Notes: generated by a model not told the origin, from the sequence alone. DNA of 64,000 nucleotides from Prevotella sp. (GCA_017538105.1 JAFYJN010000099.1:24016-88015), one strand, 5' to 3'. Shown: positions 49,103 through 59,892, numbered from the stretch's first letter. Numbers and translations are program-made.

Positions 49103-52100
49103 ATGACAAAATGTAAATGTCAAAACCAAGCAAAAGGACTCTATCAAAGTAGCTATGAACATGATGCCTGTGGGGTGGGCATGATTGTCAATATTCATGG
49201 CAATAAGAGTCACGAACTGGTGGATAACGCGCTGAAAGTATTGGAGAACATGCGACATCGTGGTGCCGAAGTGGGAAAGGACGGCGATGGCGCAGGTATT
49301 ATGATTCAGATACCGCATGAATTTATTCTGTTGCAGGGTATCCCTGTGCCGGAAAAGGGAAAGTATGGCACGGGACTGGTGTTCCTGCCGAAAGAAGAAA
49401 AGGAACAGCAGGTAATACTGAGCATCATGATTGAGGAGATCGAGCGGGAGGGACTGCAATTGATGCACTTGCGTACCGTACCGACGAACCCGGAATGTCT
49501 GGGAGAAGCAGCACTGGGTACAGAACCCGATATCAAACAGGTGTTTGTCACAGGGGTCTCAGACGAAAAGGTCGATACTTTTCCGCGCACATTATATCTA
49601 ATCAGGAAAAAGATTGAACGACGCATCACACACAAAGACTTTTACATCTGCTCGCTGAGCAATACAAACATCATCTATAAAGGAATGCTGTCGTCGATGC
49701 AGGTACGACAGTATTTCCCCGACTTGACGAATCCATACCTGACAAGTGGACTGGCTTTGGTACATTCTCGTTTCAGCACCAATACGTTCCCGACGTGGAG
49801 CCTGGCACAGCCGTTCCGCTTGCTTTGTCACAACGGTGAAATCAACACCATCCGTGGTAACCGTGGATGGATGAAAGCGAGAGAGGCTGTGCTGAGCAGC
49901 GATGCTTTGGGCGATGCGAAAGCCATATCTCCCATAGTGCAAGAGGGCATGTCTGACTCAGCATCACTCGACAACGTGTTGGAGTTTTTCGTGATGTCGG
50001 GATTATCTCTGCCCCATGCGATGGCGGTATTGGTTCCTGAGTCGTTTAACGACAAAAACCCCATAAGCGAAGATCTGAAAGCATTCTACGAATACCACTC
50101 TATATTGATGGAGCCATGGGATGGACCTGCCGCACTGCTGTTCTCTGACGGACGGTTTGCTGGTGGTATGCTTGACCGTAACGGATTGCGCCCGGCAAGA
50201 TATACCATCACGAAAAACGACACGATGATTGTGGCATCGGAGGTGGGCGTGATGGATTTCGACCCTACTGAGATAGCGGAAAAAGGACGCCTGCAGCCAG
50301 GAAAAATCCTGCTGGTTGACACCAAGGAAGGAAAGATATACTACGATGGGGAAATCAAACAGCAACTGGCTGACGAACATCCCTACCGACAGTGGCTGAG
50401 CACCAACCGAATACAGTTGGAGAAACTGAAGAGTGGGCGCCATGTGGAAAACGGTGTAAGCAACCTGCTACAGAAGGAAATCATGTTCGGCTATGGTGCT
50501 GAGGACATCGACGCGACGATTATACCGATGGCTGTGAATGGACAGGAACCGACGGCTTCGATGGGTAACGATACTCCTCTGGCTGTGCTCTCCGACAAAC
50601 CGCAGACATTCTTCAACTATTTCCGACAGCAATTCGCACAGGTGACAAATCCTGCCATTGACTCGATACGTGAGGAACTGGTGATGAGCCTGACGGAGTA
50701 TATCGGACGGGTGGGCACGGGTATCCTTAACCCCGACGAGACGAACTGTAAGATGGTGCGGTTGCCGCATCCCATTCTGAACAATACGCAGCTGGATATC
50801 CTTTGTAACATCCGGTATAAGGGCTTCAACACGATAAAACTGAATACCACATTCGAAGGTGGAGGCTGTATTTCACCGACACAAGCAGGGGAAAGGCTCC
50901 GCGATGCTATCGACAAACTGTGTAAAGATGCGGAGAAAAGCGTGGATGAGGGCTATAACTATATCATCCTCAGCGACCGGGAGGCTGATGCCACTCACGT
51001 AGCAATACCAAGTTTGTTGGCCGTGTCTGCCGTTCACCATTATCTCATTGGCGTGGGAAAAAGGGTGCAGACGGCTCTGATCGTGGAGAGCGGGGAAATA
51101 CGTGAGACAATGCATGCGGCATTGCTGTTAGGCTACGGCGCTTCGGCTCTCTGTCCCTATATGACGTTCGCCATACTGGATGATTTGGTGAAACGGCACA
51201 AGATCCAGGAAGACTACTCAACTGCTGAGAAGAACTATGTCAAGGCCGTGAAGAAGGGACTCTTCAAAATCATGGCGAAGATGGGCATTTCAACTATACG
51301 TTCCTATCGAGGGGCGAAAATCTTTGAAAGTATAGGACTGAGCGAGAGCCTGCTAAAGAGTTATTTTGGCACGGAGGTAAGCACCATCGGTGGTGTGGGA
51401 CTGGAGAAAATTGCCCAAGATGCCATAGCCATGCAACGCGCCTCCTTCTCCTCCGCCAATCCCTCCTTCTCCGCAGGCAGCGGCTCAGCCGCTGCTAATC
51501 CCTCTTTCCTTCCCAACCTCGGACAGTTCCATTGGCGTAAGGATGGTATCAAGCACGCTTGGAATCCAGAAACAATAGCCAAACTGCAGTTGGCTTGCCG
51601 CACGGGCAACTACAAACAATTCAAGGAGTGGGCTGCACTGGTCGATGAGAAGGAGTCACCTATCTTCATCCGCGATTTCCTTGGCTTTACAAAAAGAAAG
51701 GCTATCCCCATCGATGAGGTGGAGCCGGTGAGCGAGATAGTGAAACATTTCGTGGCGGGAGCCATGTCGTTCGGGGCATTGTCGAAGGAGGCTCACGAAG
51801 CCATCTGTCTGGCTATGAATAAACTCGGCGCGCGCTCGAACACGGGCGAAGGTGGAGAAGACTCTGAACGTTTCCACTCCTCATTTGATGGCATCAGCCT
51901 CTGTTCTAAGACGAAACAGGTGGCAAGTGGACGGTTTGGTGTGACAACGGAATATTTGGTGAACGCCGAGGAGATACAAATCAAGGTGGCTCAGGGTGCG
52001 AAACCGGGCGAAGGTGGACAGCTGCCCGGATTCAAGGTCAACGAGGTCATCGCCAAGACTCGACACTCTATTCCTGGCATCTCACTCATCTCGCCGCCGC

Positions 52101-53641
52101 CACATCATGACATCTATTCGATTGAAGACTTGGCGCAATTAATATTCGATCTGAAGAATGTAAATCCTAAGGCTGCCATCAGCGTGAAACTTGTAGCAGA
52201 GAGTGGCGTGGGAACGATTGCGGCAGGTGTGGCGAAAGCCAAGGCCGACCTCATCGTCATCAGTGGCGCTGAGGGTGGAACGGGAGCCAGTCCGGCATCA
52301 AGCATGCGCTTCGCAGGGATATCGCCTGAAATAGGACTGAGCGAGACGCAACAGACGCTGGTGCGCAACGGACTGAGAGGCGATGTGCGCCTGCAAGTGG
52401 ATGGACAGATAAAAACAGGACGCGACGTGGTGCTGATGGCAATGCTCGGTGCCGAGGAGTTTGGCTTCGGCACGGCGACGCTCATCGTGTTGGGATGCGT
52501 GATGATGCGCAAGTGCAACTTAAACACGTGTCCGATGGGTGTAGCTACGCAAAACGCTGAACTGAGAAAACATTTTGTGGGACGATACGAATATCTCGTC
52601 AATTACTTCACATTCCTTGCCGAGGAAGTGCGTGAGTATCTGGCTGAGATGGGATTCAAGAGCCTCAACGACATAGTGGGACGAACGGATCTCATAGAAA
52701 CAAAACCGACCATACTCGACTTCAACAGACTGCTGCACAAGGAAGAAGGAACGCTCCATTTCACGGGCGATGCCAAGAAACCTGCAGTGCCACTCGGTAT
52801 GCAGGGTACCATCCTCGACCAGCAGATGATGTCGGCGGCGGAAAAAGCCATCGAGCGGCAAGAAGAAGTGTCACTCGACTATGCTATCAAGAACACCGAC
52901 CGTGCCGTGGGAACGATGCTCTCCGGGGTGATTGCACAGAGATATGGTCTCGCCGGACTGCCCGACAACACCATCAACGTGAAATTCAAAGGCTCGGCAG
53001 GGCAGTCGTTTGGAGCATTCCTGGAACATGGTGTCAGCTTCAAACTCGAAGGTGAGACGAATGACTACTTCGCCAAGGGTCTGTCTGGTGGTCTCATCGC
53101 CATACTGCCACCTACACGCTCGAACTTCAAGGCTGAAGACAATGTCATCGCGGGAAATACAGGTCTCTATGGTGCCACCTCTGGCGAGCTATATATCAAT
53201 GGACGTGTCGGCGAACGCTTCGGCGTGCGCAACAGCGGTGCCATCGCAGTCATAGAGGGGGCTGGCGACCACTGCTGCGAGTACATGACGGGTGGCCGCG
53301 TGGTGGTGCTTGGACAGACGGGACGCAACTTCGCGGCGGGTATGTCGGGAGGCGTGGCGTATGTCTATGACCCAAATCATACTTTCGACTATTTCTGCAA
53401 CATGGACATGGTGGAAATCAATCTTGTCGAGGACAGCGTCAGCCGAAAAGAACTACTGGAACTGATTCGCCAACACTATCTGCATACAGGGTCGGCACTT
53501 GCTGGACGTATGCTCGACGACTGGCACCGTTACGTGGAGGACTTTATCCAAGTGGTGCCCATCGAGTATAAACGTGTGCTGCAGGAGGAACAGATGAGGA
53601 AACTGAGAGAGAAAATCGCTGATATGCAGCGTGAGTATTAA
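49103..53641 (+). CDS. gltB: Glutamate synthase (NADPH), large subunit
   Basis: 1512 residues from the ATG at 49103 (preceded by AAGGA). The glutaminase nucleophile is Cys23 (HDACGVG), exposed after propeptide removal. A central domain follows, then the FMN-binding synthase barrel with the iron-sulfur cysteines CVMMRKCNLNTCPMG and the C-terminal beta-helix (GLSGGLIAIL...). It makes two glutamates from glutamine and 2-oxoglutarate. Insertion: residues about 780-807 (SSANPSFSAG..ANPSFLPN) before QFHWRKDG are low-complexity and repeat-derived. gltD follows 29 bases later. Divergent from amtB. Confidence 0.96.
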   Translation: MTKCKCQNQAKGLYQSSYEHDACGVGMIVNIHGNKSHELVDNALKVLENMRHRGAEVGKDGDGAGIMIQIPHEFILLQGIPVPEKGKYGTGLVFLPKEEKEQQVILSIMIEEIEREGLQLMHLRTVPTNPECLGEAALGTEPDIKQVFVTGVSDEKVDTFPRTLYLIRKKIERRITHKDFYICSLSNTNIIYKGMLSSMQVRQYFPDLTNPYLTSGLALVHSRFSTNTFPTWSLAQPFRLLCHNGEINTIRGNRGWMKAREAVLSSDALGDAKAISPIVQEGMSDSASLDNVLEFFVMSGLSLPHAMAVLVPESFNDKNPISEDLKAFYEYHSILMEPWDGPAALLFSDGRFAGGMLDRNGLRPARYTITKNDTMIVASEVGVMDFDPTEIAEKGRLQPGKILLVDTKEGKIYYDGEIKQQLADEHPYRQWLSTNRIQLEKLKSGRHVENGVSNLLQKEIMFGYGAEDIDATIIPMAVNGQEPTASMGNDTPLAVLSDKPQTFFNYFRQQFAQVTNPAIDSIREELVMSLTEYIGRVGTGILNPDETNCKMVRLPHPILNNTQLDILCNIRYKGFNTIKLNTTFEGGGCISPTQAGERLRDAIDKLCKDAEKSVDEGYNYIILSDREADATHVAIPSLLAVSAVHHYLIGVGKRVQTALIVESGEIRETMHAALLLGYGASALCPYMTFAILDDLVKRHKIQEDYSTAEKNYVKAVKKGLFKIMAKMGISTIRSYRGAKIFESIGLSESLLKSYFGTEVSTIGGVGLEKIAQDAIAMQRASFSSANPSFSAGSGSAAANPSFLPNLGQFHWRKDGIKHAWNPETIAKLQLACRTGNYKQFKEWAALVDEKESPIFIRDFLGFTKRKAIPIDEVEPVSEIVKHFVAGAMSFGALSKEAHEAICLAMNKLGARSNTGEGGEDSERFHSSFDGISLCSKTKQVASGRFGVTTEYLVNAEEIQIKVAQGAKPGEGGQLPGFKVNEVIAKTRHSIPGISLISPPPHHDIYSIEDLAQLIFDLKNVNPKAAISVKLVAESGVGTIAAGVAKAKADLIVISGAEGGTGASPASSMRFAGISPEIGLSETQQTLVRNGLRGDVRLQVDGQIKTGRDVVLMAMLGAEEFGFGTATLIVLGCVMMRKCNLNTCPMGVATQNAELRKHFVGRYEYLVNYFTFLAEEVREYLAEMGFKSLNDIVGRTDLIETKPTILDFNRLLHKEEGTLHFTGDAKKPAVPLGMQGTILDQQMMSAAEKAIERQEEVSLDYAIKNTDRAVGTMLSGVIAQRYGLAGLPDNTINVKFKGSAGQSFGAFLEHGVSFKLEGETNDYFAKGLSGGLIAILPPTRSNFKAEDNVIAGNTGLYGATSGELYINGRVGERFGVRNSGAIAVIEGAGDHCCEYMTGGRVVVLGQTGRNFAAGMSGGVAYVYDPNHTFDYFCNMDMVEINLVEDSVSRKELLELIRQHYLHTGSALAGRMLDDWHRYVEDFIQVVPIEYKRVLQEEQMRKLREKIADMQREY
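51440..51523. repeat. Repeat insertion in gltB with a 19-bp palindrome
   Basis: GCAGCGGCTCAGCCGCTGC at 51477-51495 is a perfect palindrome around a central C. It is flanked by two copies of AATCCCTC-TTCT/TTCC words in direct orientation. The insertion keeps the gltB reading frame. Confidence 0.75.
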
Positions 53642-53668
53642 TTTTCAATGTTCAATCTTCAATAGTCA
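53641..53668. repeat. Family F simple repeat (TTCAATGTTCAATC)
   Basis: TTTTCAATGTTCAATCTTCAATAGTC between gltB and gltD, the same words as at 45672-45718. Confidence 0.65.
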
Positions 53669-53670
53669 AA

Positions 53671-55020
53671 ATGGGAAATCCGAAAGCATTTTTAGAGATA
53701 AACCGCCAGGAGGCGGGCTACCGTCCTATTCACGATAGAATACATGACTTTGGTGAGGTGGAACAGACGCTCAACACACACCAACGTCGTGAGCAGGCAT
53801 CACGATGCATGGATTGTGGCGTACCTTTTTGTCACTGGGCTTGTCCTCTCGGTAACAAAGCGCCTGAATGGAACGAGGCACTGTATAAAGGTGACTGGGA
53901 ACTGGCTTACCATCTGCTGAACAGCACGAACCCCTTTCCGGAATTCACGGGACGGGTATGTCCTGCCTTGTGCGAGAAGGCATGTGTGCTCAACCGCTAT
54001 AACCATGAGCCGACAACCAACCGCGAAGACGAGGCAGCCATCACGGAAATGGCTTTTCAGGAGGGCTATATCCTTCCGATTACGGACATTCAGAGAAATG
54101 GGAAGACGGTGGCGGTCATCGGGGCAGGACCAGCAGGATTGGCATGTGCCGATACGCTCAACAAAATGGGGTATGCGGTTACGGTCATTGAGAAGAACGA
54201 AGCCGCAGGTGGACTCCTGCGTTACGGCATCCCTAACTTCAAACTAAACAAAACCATCATCGACCGACGGATGCAAATCCTCGAGGCTGAAGGCATAGAA
54301 TTTCGCTATGGCGAAACGGTAGAATCTGTCGAGATGTTATCGCGACAATACGATGCCGTCGTCATCGCCACGGGAACACCGACTGCACGCGACCTCAAAG
54401 CACCAGGACGGGAACTCAAAGGTGTTCATTTCGCCCTCGAACTGCTGTCACAGCAGAACCGTGTGCTCGCAGGCATGGAGTTCGGCAAAGACGAACGTAT
54501 CACTGGAAAGGGAAAGAACGTACTGGTCATCGGTGGTGGCGACACGGGCTCTGACTGCATAGGCACCGTCCACCGACAGGGCTGCAAGAGCGTGACGCAG
54601 ATAGAAATCATGCCAAAGCCGGTCGAAGGACCTGATGACCCGCAGAATCCTTGGCCAAATTGGCCACGAACACTGAAAACAACTTCGTCTCACGAAGAGG
54701 GATGTGTCCGCCGTTGGAATATCAACACGTTGGAATTCCTTGGCGAGGATGGCAAACTGACGGGTGTCAAAGTACAAGAGATAGACTGGGAACCGAACCC
54801 TGAGGGAGGGCGTCCTCTGATGGTGGAAAAAGGAAAACCCGAAATCATCAAGGCCGAATTGGTTCTCCTTGCCATGGGTTTCCTCAAACCGGAACATCCC
54901 GAATATCCAGAGAATGTCTTTGTAAGTGGTGATGCCGCCAGCGGTGCCAGTCTCGTTGTACGCGCCCTTGCCTCGGGAATAGAGACAGCACGGAAAGTCA
55001 ATGAATACCTGAAGAAATGA
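53671..55020 (+). CDS. gltD: Glutamate synthase small subunit
   Basis: 449 residues. N-terminal iron-sulfur cysteines [23 protein letters not shown] and [10 protein letters not shown], then FAD-binding [15 protein letters not shown] and NADPH-binding [15 protein letters not shown]. It passes electrons from NADPH to GltB. Normal length. The stop overlaps the dapF start by four bases (ATGA), so translation is probably coupled. Confidence 0.95.
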   Translation: MGNPKAFLEINRQEAGYRPIHDRIHDFGEVEQTLNTHQRREQASRCMDCGVPFCHWACPLGNKAPEWNEALYKGDWELAYHLLNSTNPFPEFTGRVCPALCEKACVLNRYNHEPTTNREDEAAITEMAFQEGYILPITDIQRNGKTVAVIGAGPAGLACADTLNKMGYAVTVIEKNEAAGGLLRYGIPNFKLNKTIIDRRMQILEAEGIEFRYGETVESVEMLSRQYDAVVIATGTPTARDLKAPGRELKGVHFALELLSQQNRVLAGMEFGKDERITGKGKNVLVIGGGDTGSDCIGTVHRQGCKSVTQIEIMPKPVEGPDDPQNPWPNWPRTLKTTSSHEEGCVRRWNINTLEFLGEDGKLTGVKVQEIDWEPNPEGGRPLMVEKGKPEIIKAELVLLAMGFLKPEHPEYPENVFVSGDAASGASLVVRALASGIETARKVNEYLKK

Positions 55021-55823
55021 GCATGATTCCCTTCACTAAGATGCACGGCTGTGGCAATGACTATATCTACGTCAATACCATGCTCCACAATGTGCCGAAT
55101 CCACAAGAGGCGGCACGTATTTGGAGCGACCGCCACAAGGGTATAGGTTCCGACGGACTGGTGCTTATCGGTGCGTCACCACTGCCTGAGGCAGATTTTT
55201 CAATGCGCATCTTCAATGTTGACGGGAGCGAGGCCATGATGTGCGGTAATGCCAGCCGCTGCATCGGAAAATACTTGTTTGAACGGGGATTGACCGACAA
55301 GACAGAGATACGCTTGCTGACTCTCTCTGGCATAAAAATGCTCTGGCTTCATGTCGATAACAATAAAGTGCCATCTGTCACCGTTGATATGAATGAACCG
55401 GTATTTGAGGATGAGACACTGTTCCTGCCAATTCGTGGGATAAGCGAGGGGGTGTTCGTGTCTATGGGCAACCCACACTACGTCATCTTCACCGACGACG
55501 TCGACCAGGTTGAAGAAAGAGGTCGCATGCTGGAGTGTTTCCCTTCCTTCCCGCAACGATGCAACATAGAGTTCGCACATATTGAAGACAATGGTGCCAT
55601 TCGCACCCGCGTATGGGAGCGGGGTAGCGGCATCACTCAAGCTTGTGGTACGGGTGCATGTGCTACGGCCGTCGCTGCGGCACGGACGGGGCGCGCCGGA
55701 CGTAACTCGCAAATAGTAATGGACGGCGGAATGCTCTCTATCGAGTGGCGTGAATCGGATAACCATGTTTATATGACTGGCCCAGCCGCATTCGTCTTCG
55801 ATGGCGAAGCGGAACTCCCCTAA
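55017..55823 (+). CDS. dapF: Diaminopimelate epimerase
   Basis: 268 residues; converts LL- to meso-diaminopimelate for lysine and peptidoglycan. Both catalytic cysteines are present: MCGNASRC (first) and ACGTGACATA (second). The ATG overlaps gltD by four bases. Next comes dapL, which makes its substrate, so the two steps of the DapL route are side by side and follow glutamate synthase, which provides their amino donor. Confidence 0.95.
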   Translation: MSMIPFTKMHGCGNDYIYVNTMLHNVPNPQEAARIWSDRHKGIGSDGLVLIGASPLPEADFSMRIFNVDGSEAMMCGNASRCIGKYLFERGLTDKTEIRLLTLSGIKMLWLHVDNNKVPSVTVDMNEPVFEDETLFLPIRGISEGVFVSMGNPHYVIFTDDVDQVEERGRMLECFPSFPQRCNIEFAHIEDNGAIRTRVWERGSGITQACGTGACATAVAAARTGRAGRNSQIVMDGGMLSIEWRESDNHVYMTGPAAFVFDGEAELP

Positions 55824-55886
55824 CTCCCCAAACCTCTATCTAACTTCCCCTAACTTATTCTAACTCCCTTTAACTCCCTTTATAAA
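55818..55886. repeat. Family I simple repeat (CTAACTCCCC)
   Basis: CCCCTAACTCCCC, TCTAACTTCCCCTAAC, TTCTAACTCCC, TTTAACTCCC fill the dapF-dapL gap. Confidence 0.75.
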
Positions 55887-55888
55887 CA

Positions 55889-57121
55889 ATGGCTCTTGTA
55901 AACGAACACTTCCTGAAATTGCCGAACAACTACTTGTTCGCGGATATAGCCAAGAAGGTGAATGCCTTCCGTGTGATGCACCCTAAGGCCAATGTCATCT
56001 CCCTTGGCATAGGCGATGTTACACAACCCCTTTGTCCGGCTGTCATCGAGGCCATGCACAAGGCTGCTGATGAAATGGGAACAGCTGCCGGTTTTCATGG
56101 ATATGGTCCTGAACAGGGCTATGACTTCTTACGTGAAGCCATATTGAAGAACGATTTCCTGCCACGGGGCATCCATCTCGATATCGACGAGGTCTTTGTA
56201 AATGACGGTGCAAAGTCCGACACGGGTAATATACAGGAACTTATACGGTGGGATAACAGCATCGGTGTCACCGATCCCATCTATCCCGTATATATCGACT
56301 CGAACGTGATGATTGGCCGCGCTGGAACGGTTGAAAATGGTCGTTGGTCAAATGTCGTCTATATGCCTTGTACCGCAGAGAACGGATTCGTGCCGCAGAT
56401 TCCAGACCGTCGCGTGGATGTCATATACCTATGCTATCCTAACAATCCCACGGGTATGGTCATCACCAAGGCAGAACTGCGTAAGTGGGTGAACTATGCG
56501 CTGAAGAACGATACGCTCATCTTCTATGATGCTGCCTATCAAGCATATATTCAAGACGATGATATTCCGCATTCTATTTATGAGATTCGTGGGGCACGGA
56601 AATGCGCTATAGAATTCCATTCCTATTCAAAGACCGCCGGATTTACGGGTATCCGCTGTGGCTACACCATCGTGCCTAAAGACCTCTCAGCGGCTACGCT
56701 CACGGGTGAACGTATAGCACTCAATCCCCTATGGTATCGTCGGCAGTGTACGAAGTTCAATGGCACCAGCTACATCTCGCAGCGAGCTGCAGAAGCCATT
56801 TATACACCGGATGGCAAGCAACAGGTACGTCAGACTATAGATTATTATATGCGTAATGCACACCGCATGCTCACCACGCTTCGGTCACTGGGCTTCGAGG
56901 TGTATGGCGGTGAGAACGCACCCTATCTCTGGATGCGTACGCCTAATGGCTGTGGCTCATGGCAACTCTTTGAAAACCTGCTCTACGGTGCCAATGTCGT
57001 ATGCACGCCAGGTGTCGGCTTCGGACCAAGCGGCGAGGGCTACGTCCGTTTTACGGCCTTCGGCAGTCAAGAAAGCACAGAAGAGGCTCTTGATTGTATC
57101 GCCAAGTGGAGCCGAGGGTAA
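55889..57121 (+). CDS. dapL: LL-diaminopimelate aminotransferase
   Basis: 410 residues, a class I/II fold PLP aminotransferase that makes LL-diaminopimelate from tetrahydrodipicolinate and glutamate in one step, in place of the succinylated DapC-D-E route. The start NYLFADIAKKVNAF and the PLP lysine in FHSYSKTAGFTGIRCGY are family features. Well known in Bacteroidota, plants and Chlamydia. It is followed by a terminator at 57146-57180. Confidence 0.95.
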   Translation: MALVNEHFLKLPNNYLFADIAKKVNAFRVMHPKANVISLGIGDVTQPLCPAVIEAMHKAADEMGTAAGFHGYGPEQGYDFLREAILKNDFLPRGIHLDIDEVFVNDGAKSDTGNIQELIRWDNSIGVTDPIYPVYIDSNVMIGRAGTVENGRWSNVVYMPCTAENGFVPQIPDRRVDVIYLCYPNNPTGMVITKAELRKWVNYALKNDTLIFYDAAYQAYIQDDDIPHSIYEIRGARKCAIEFHSYSKTAGFTGIRCGYTIVPKDLSAATLTGERIALNPLWYRRQCTKFNGTSYISQRAAEAIYTPDGKQQVRQTIDYYMRNAHRMLTTLRSLGFEVYGGENAPYLWMRTPNGCGSWQLFENLLYGANVVCTPGVGFGPSGEGYVRFTAFGSQESTEEALDCIAKWSRG

Positions 57122-57145
57122 TTACCTTTGTCTCAACAGTATTTC

Positions 57146-57180
57146 AATCCGTGATACCTGTAGGTGTTACGGATTTTTAT
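57146..57180 (+). terminator. Intrinsic terminator after dapL
   Basis: AATCCGT..ACCT..AGGT..ACGGATT with a following TTTTAT tract. It ends the gltB-gltD-dapF-dapL unit. The remaining gap to glnN (57181-57396) has the perfect DnaA-box word TGTGGATAA at 57281-57289 in AT-rich DNA. Confidence 0.85.
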
Positions 57181-57339
57181 TTGATAGTTACTGTGTCGAA
57201 GTTATACATTGATGGTCATTGATGCCATATAGGTTTCATTTTGAAATCATTTTATGGAAAATGACAACAAAATGAAAGTTTGTGGATAAATATTAATAAA
57301 TAATGATAGAAATTTAATAGATTTGTTGTCTATTTGCAC

Positions 57340-57347
57340 TAATTTTG
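57340..57347 (+). promoter_or_regulatory. -7 promoter element for glnN
   Basis: TAATTTTG fits TAnnTTTG, 49 bases before the glnN ATG. A -33 element at normal distance is not clear. Confidence 0.5.
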
Positions 57348-57396
57348 CAGCATAATCATAGCAAATAGTAATTATTTAATTCGAAAGGTAGAGATT

Positions 57397-59619
57397 ATGG
57401 AAGCATTAAGATTTCAGGTTGTCGGCGAGGCATTCAAGAAAAAGCCGCTCGACGTAAAAACACCAAGTGAAAGACCAGCTAAGTATTTCGGAAGTAAGGT
57501 CTTCAACCGAGAGAAAATGTACAAGTATCTCTCGAAACAGGTGTATGAGAAAATGATTGACGTGATGGACAATGGTGCTCGACTGGACCGCGAGGTGGCC
57601 GATGCAGTGGCTGCGGGTATGAAGCAGTGGGCCACCGAAAACGGCGTGACACATTATACCCACTGGTTCCAGCCTCTGACAGAAGGAACAGCGGAAAAAC
57701 ACGACTCATTTATCGAACATGATGGTAAGGGCGGTATGGTGGAGGAGTTCACAGGTAAACTGCTGGTACAGCAGGAACCTGACGCATCGTCGTTCCCCAG
57801 CGGTGGCATACGCAGCACGTTCGAAGCAAGAGGATATTCTGCATGGGATCCCACATCACCCGTGTTCATCATCGACGACACGCTCTGCATACCTACCGTT
57901 TTTATATCCTATAGTGGTGAGGCGTTGGACTACAAAGCTCCACTTCTCAGAGCGCTGCATGCCGTGAATGTGGCGGCCACCGATGTGTGCCATTACTTTG
58001 ATCCGACGGTGAAAAAGGTGACATCGAACCTGGGATGGGAACAGGAGTATTTCCTCGTGGATGAGGGACTCTATGCTGCCCGTCCCGACCTGTTACTTAC
58101 AGGACGTACACTGATGGGACATGACTCGGCGAAAAACCAGCAGATGGACGACCATTATTTTGGCTCTATACCTGAGCGAGTAGCCGCCTTTATGCGCGAA
58201 TTGGAAATCGTTGCGCTCGAACTGGGCATTCCCTGCAAGACGCGACATAACGAGGTGGCTCCCAACCAGTTTGAATTGGCTCCTATCTTTGAGGAGACAA
58301 ACCTTGCTGTCGACCATAACATGTTGTTGATGTCGGTGATGAAACGCGTGGCACGCAAACATGGTTTCCGCGTGCTGCTCCACGAAAAACCATTCGCAGG
58401 CATCAATGGCTCAGGCAAGCATAATAACTGGAGCTTGTCGACCGACAATGGCATACTGCTCCATGCGCCAGGCAAGACGGTTGAACAGAACCTGCGCTTC
58501 GCCACGTTCATCGTGGAGACATTGATGGGTGTGTATCGCCATAATGGACTGCTCAAGGCGAGCATCATGTCGGCCACGAACGCACACCGTCTGGGTGCCA
58601 ATGAGGCTCCACCAGCCATCATCTCCAGCTTCCTCGGACGACAGGTGAGCGAACTGCTCGACCACATAGAGAAGGCCGATAGGGAGGATATTCTCTCGTT
58701 CGCAGGCAAACAGGGAATGAAGATGGATATTCCGGAAATACCCGAACTGCTTATCGACAATACCGACCGCAACCGCACTAGCCCCTTTGCATTCACCGGT
58801 AACCGCTTTGAGTTCCGTGCAGTGGGAAGCGAAGCCAACTGTGCCAGCGCGATGATTGCGCTCAACAGTGCTGTTGCTGAGGCCCTCGTCAGTTTCAAAA
58901 AGCGTGTCGACCAGAAGATTGCCGAAATATCCGAGAAACCCGAGTTTGCCGATGGCAAGCACACGGCGAAGTTCCACGCCATCATCGACATCCTGCGTGA
59001 CGATATTAAGACCTGCAAACCTATTCGCTTCGATGGTAACGGATATTCCGATGAGTGGGTGGCCGAGGCTGAGAAACGGGGTCTCGACGTGGAGAAATCA
59101 TGCCCGGTAATCTTTGAACGTTATCTTGATCCGGAAAGTGTCGAGATGTTCGAAAGTCTCGGAGTGATGACGAAGAAAGAACTCGAGGCACGCAACGAAG
59201 TGAAGTGGGAGACCTACACCAAAAAGATACAGATTGAGGCTCGTGTGCTCGGCGACCTGTCGATGAACCACATCATCCCTGTTGCCACTCGTTACCAGAG
59301 CTCACTGCTGAAAAATGTCGAGAACATGGCTACCATCTTCCCGGCTGAAAAAGCAGAGAAACTATCCGCACGCAACGTTAAACTCATCGAGGAGATAGCG
59401 GAACGTACCAGCACCATCGAGAGCATGGTCGAGGAACTGGTCAATGCCCGCAAACTGGCCAATAAGATTGTTAACGAACACGACAAGGCCATTGCCTATC
59501 ACGACACCGTGGAACCAAAACTCGATGACATACGCTACCAGATAGACAAGCTGGAACTTATCGTTGACGACTCACTTTGGCCGCTGCCAAAATATCGTGA
59601 ATTGTTGTTTATTAGATAG
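57397..59619 (+). CDS. glnN: Glutamine synthetase, type III
   Basis: 740 residues, the size of GSIII enzymes, which dominate glutamine synthesis in Bacteroidota. It starts LRFQVVGEAF and has the GSIII blocks RGYSAWDPTSPVFI, NLGWEQEYFLVD, ETNLAVDHNMLL, GINGSGKHNNWS and NTDRNRTSPFAFTGNRFEFRA. The long C-terminal helical part (AEKLSARNVKLIEEIAERTSTIESM) is typical. It makes glutamine from glutamate, ammonia and ATP, feeding the amidotransferases of the neighbouring operon. Own promoter and hairpin at the end. Confidence 0.96.
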   Translation: MEALRFQVVGEAFKKKPLDVKTPSERPAKYFGSKVFNREKMYKYLSKQVYEKMIDVMDNGARLDREVADAVAAGMKQWATENGVTHYTHWFQPLTEGTAEKHDSFIEHDGKGGMVEEFTGKLLVQQEPDASSFPSGGIRSTFEARGYSAWDPTSPVFIIDDTLCIPTVFISYSGEALDYKAPLLRALHAVNVAATDVCHYFDPTVKKVTSNLGWEQEYFLVDEGLYAARPDLLLTGRTLMGHDSAKNQQMDDHYFGSIPERVAAFMRELEIVALELGIPCKTRHNEVAPNQFELAPIFEETNLAVDHNMLLMSVMKRVARKHGFRVLLHEKPFAGINGSGKHNNWSLSTDNGILLHAPGKTVEQNLRFATFIVETLMGVYRHNGLLKASIMSATNAHRLGANEAPPAIISSFLGRQVSELLDHIEKADREDILSFAGKQGMKMDIPEIPELLIDNTDRNRTSPFAFTGNRFEFRAVGSEANCASAMIALNSAVAEALVSFKKRVDQKIAEISEKPEFADGKHTAKFHAIIDILRDDIKTCKPIRFDGNGYSDEWVAEAEKRGLDVEKSCPVIFERYLDPESVEMFESLGVMTKKELEARNEVKWETYTKKIQIEARVLGDLSMNHIIPVATRYQSSLLKNVENMATIFPAEKAEKLSARNVKLIEEIAERTSTIESMVEELVNARKLANKIVNEHDKAIAYHDTVEPKLDDIRYQIDKLELIVDDSLWPLPKYRELLFIR

Positions 59620-59736
59620 GGAATAGGCTTAATTCTATGATTTGGCTGTTATTCTTTTTGCTTTATAATCGATTACACGAGTGCCATAAAAAATATGCCT
59701 GATGGCCGAGTGTGAGAGTATTTGTTGAAAATGTAT

Positions 59737-59767
59737 AGGCCTCGAAACTGTGATAGTTTCGGGGCCT
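59737..59767. terminator. Hairpin after glnN
   Basis: AGGCC-T-CGAAACT, loop GTGAT, AGTTTCG-G-GGCCT; a 12-bp stem with one mismatch. It is only weakly followed by T residues on the plus strand. Confidence 0.6.
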
Positions 59768-59813
59768 TGCGCAATTTCTGCAAAAAACAAGAAAGCGTTT
59801 CATCTTGTTTTCT

Positions 59814-59821
59814 TATTTTTG
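59814..59821 (+). promoter_or_regulatory. -7 promoter element for the GH94 gene
   Basis: TATTTTTG fits TAnnTTTG, 71 bases before the ATG at 59893. Confidence 0.5.
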
Positions 59822-59892
59822 CACCGTAATACCATTTTGGCCATTTTCTATGCCAGTGAAACCCTAAACACCTAATAAAAATATTACGCATA

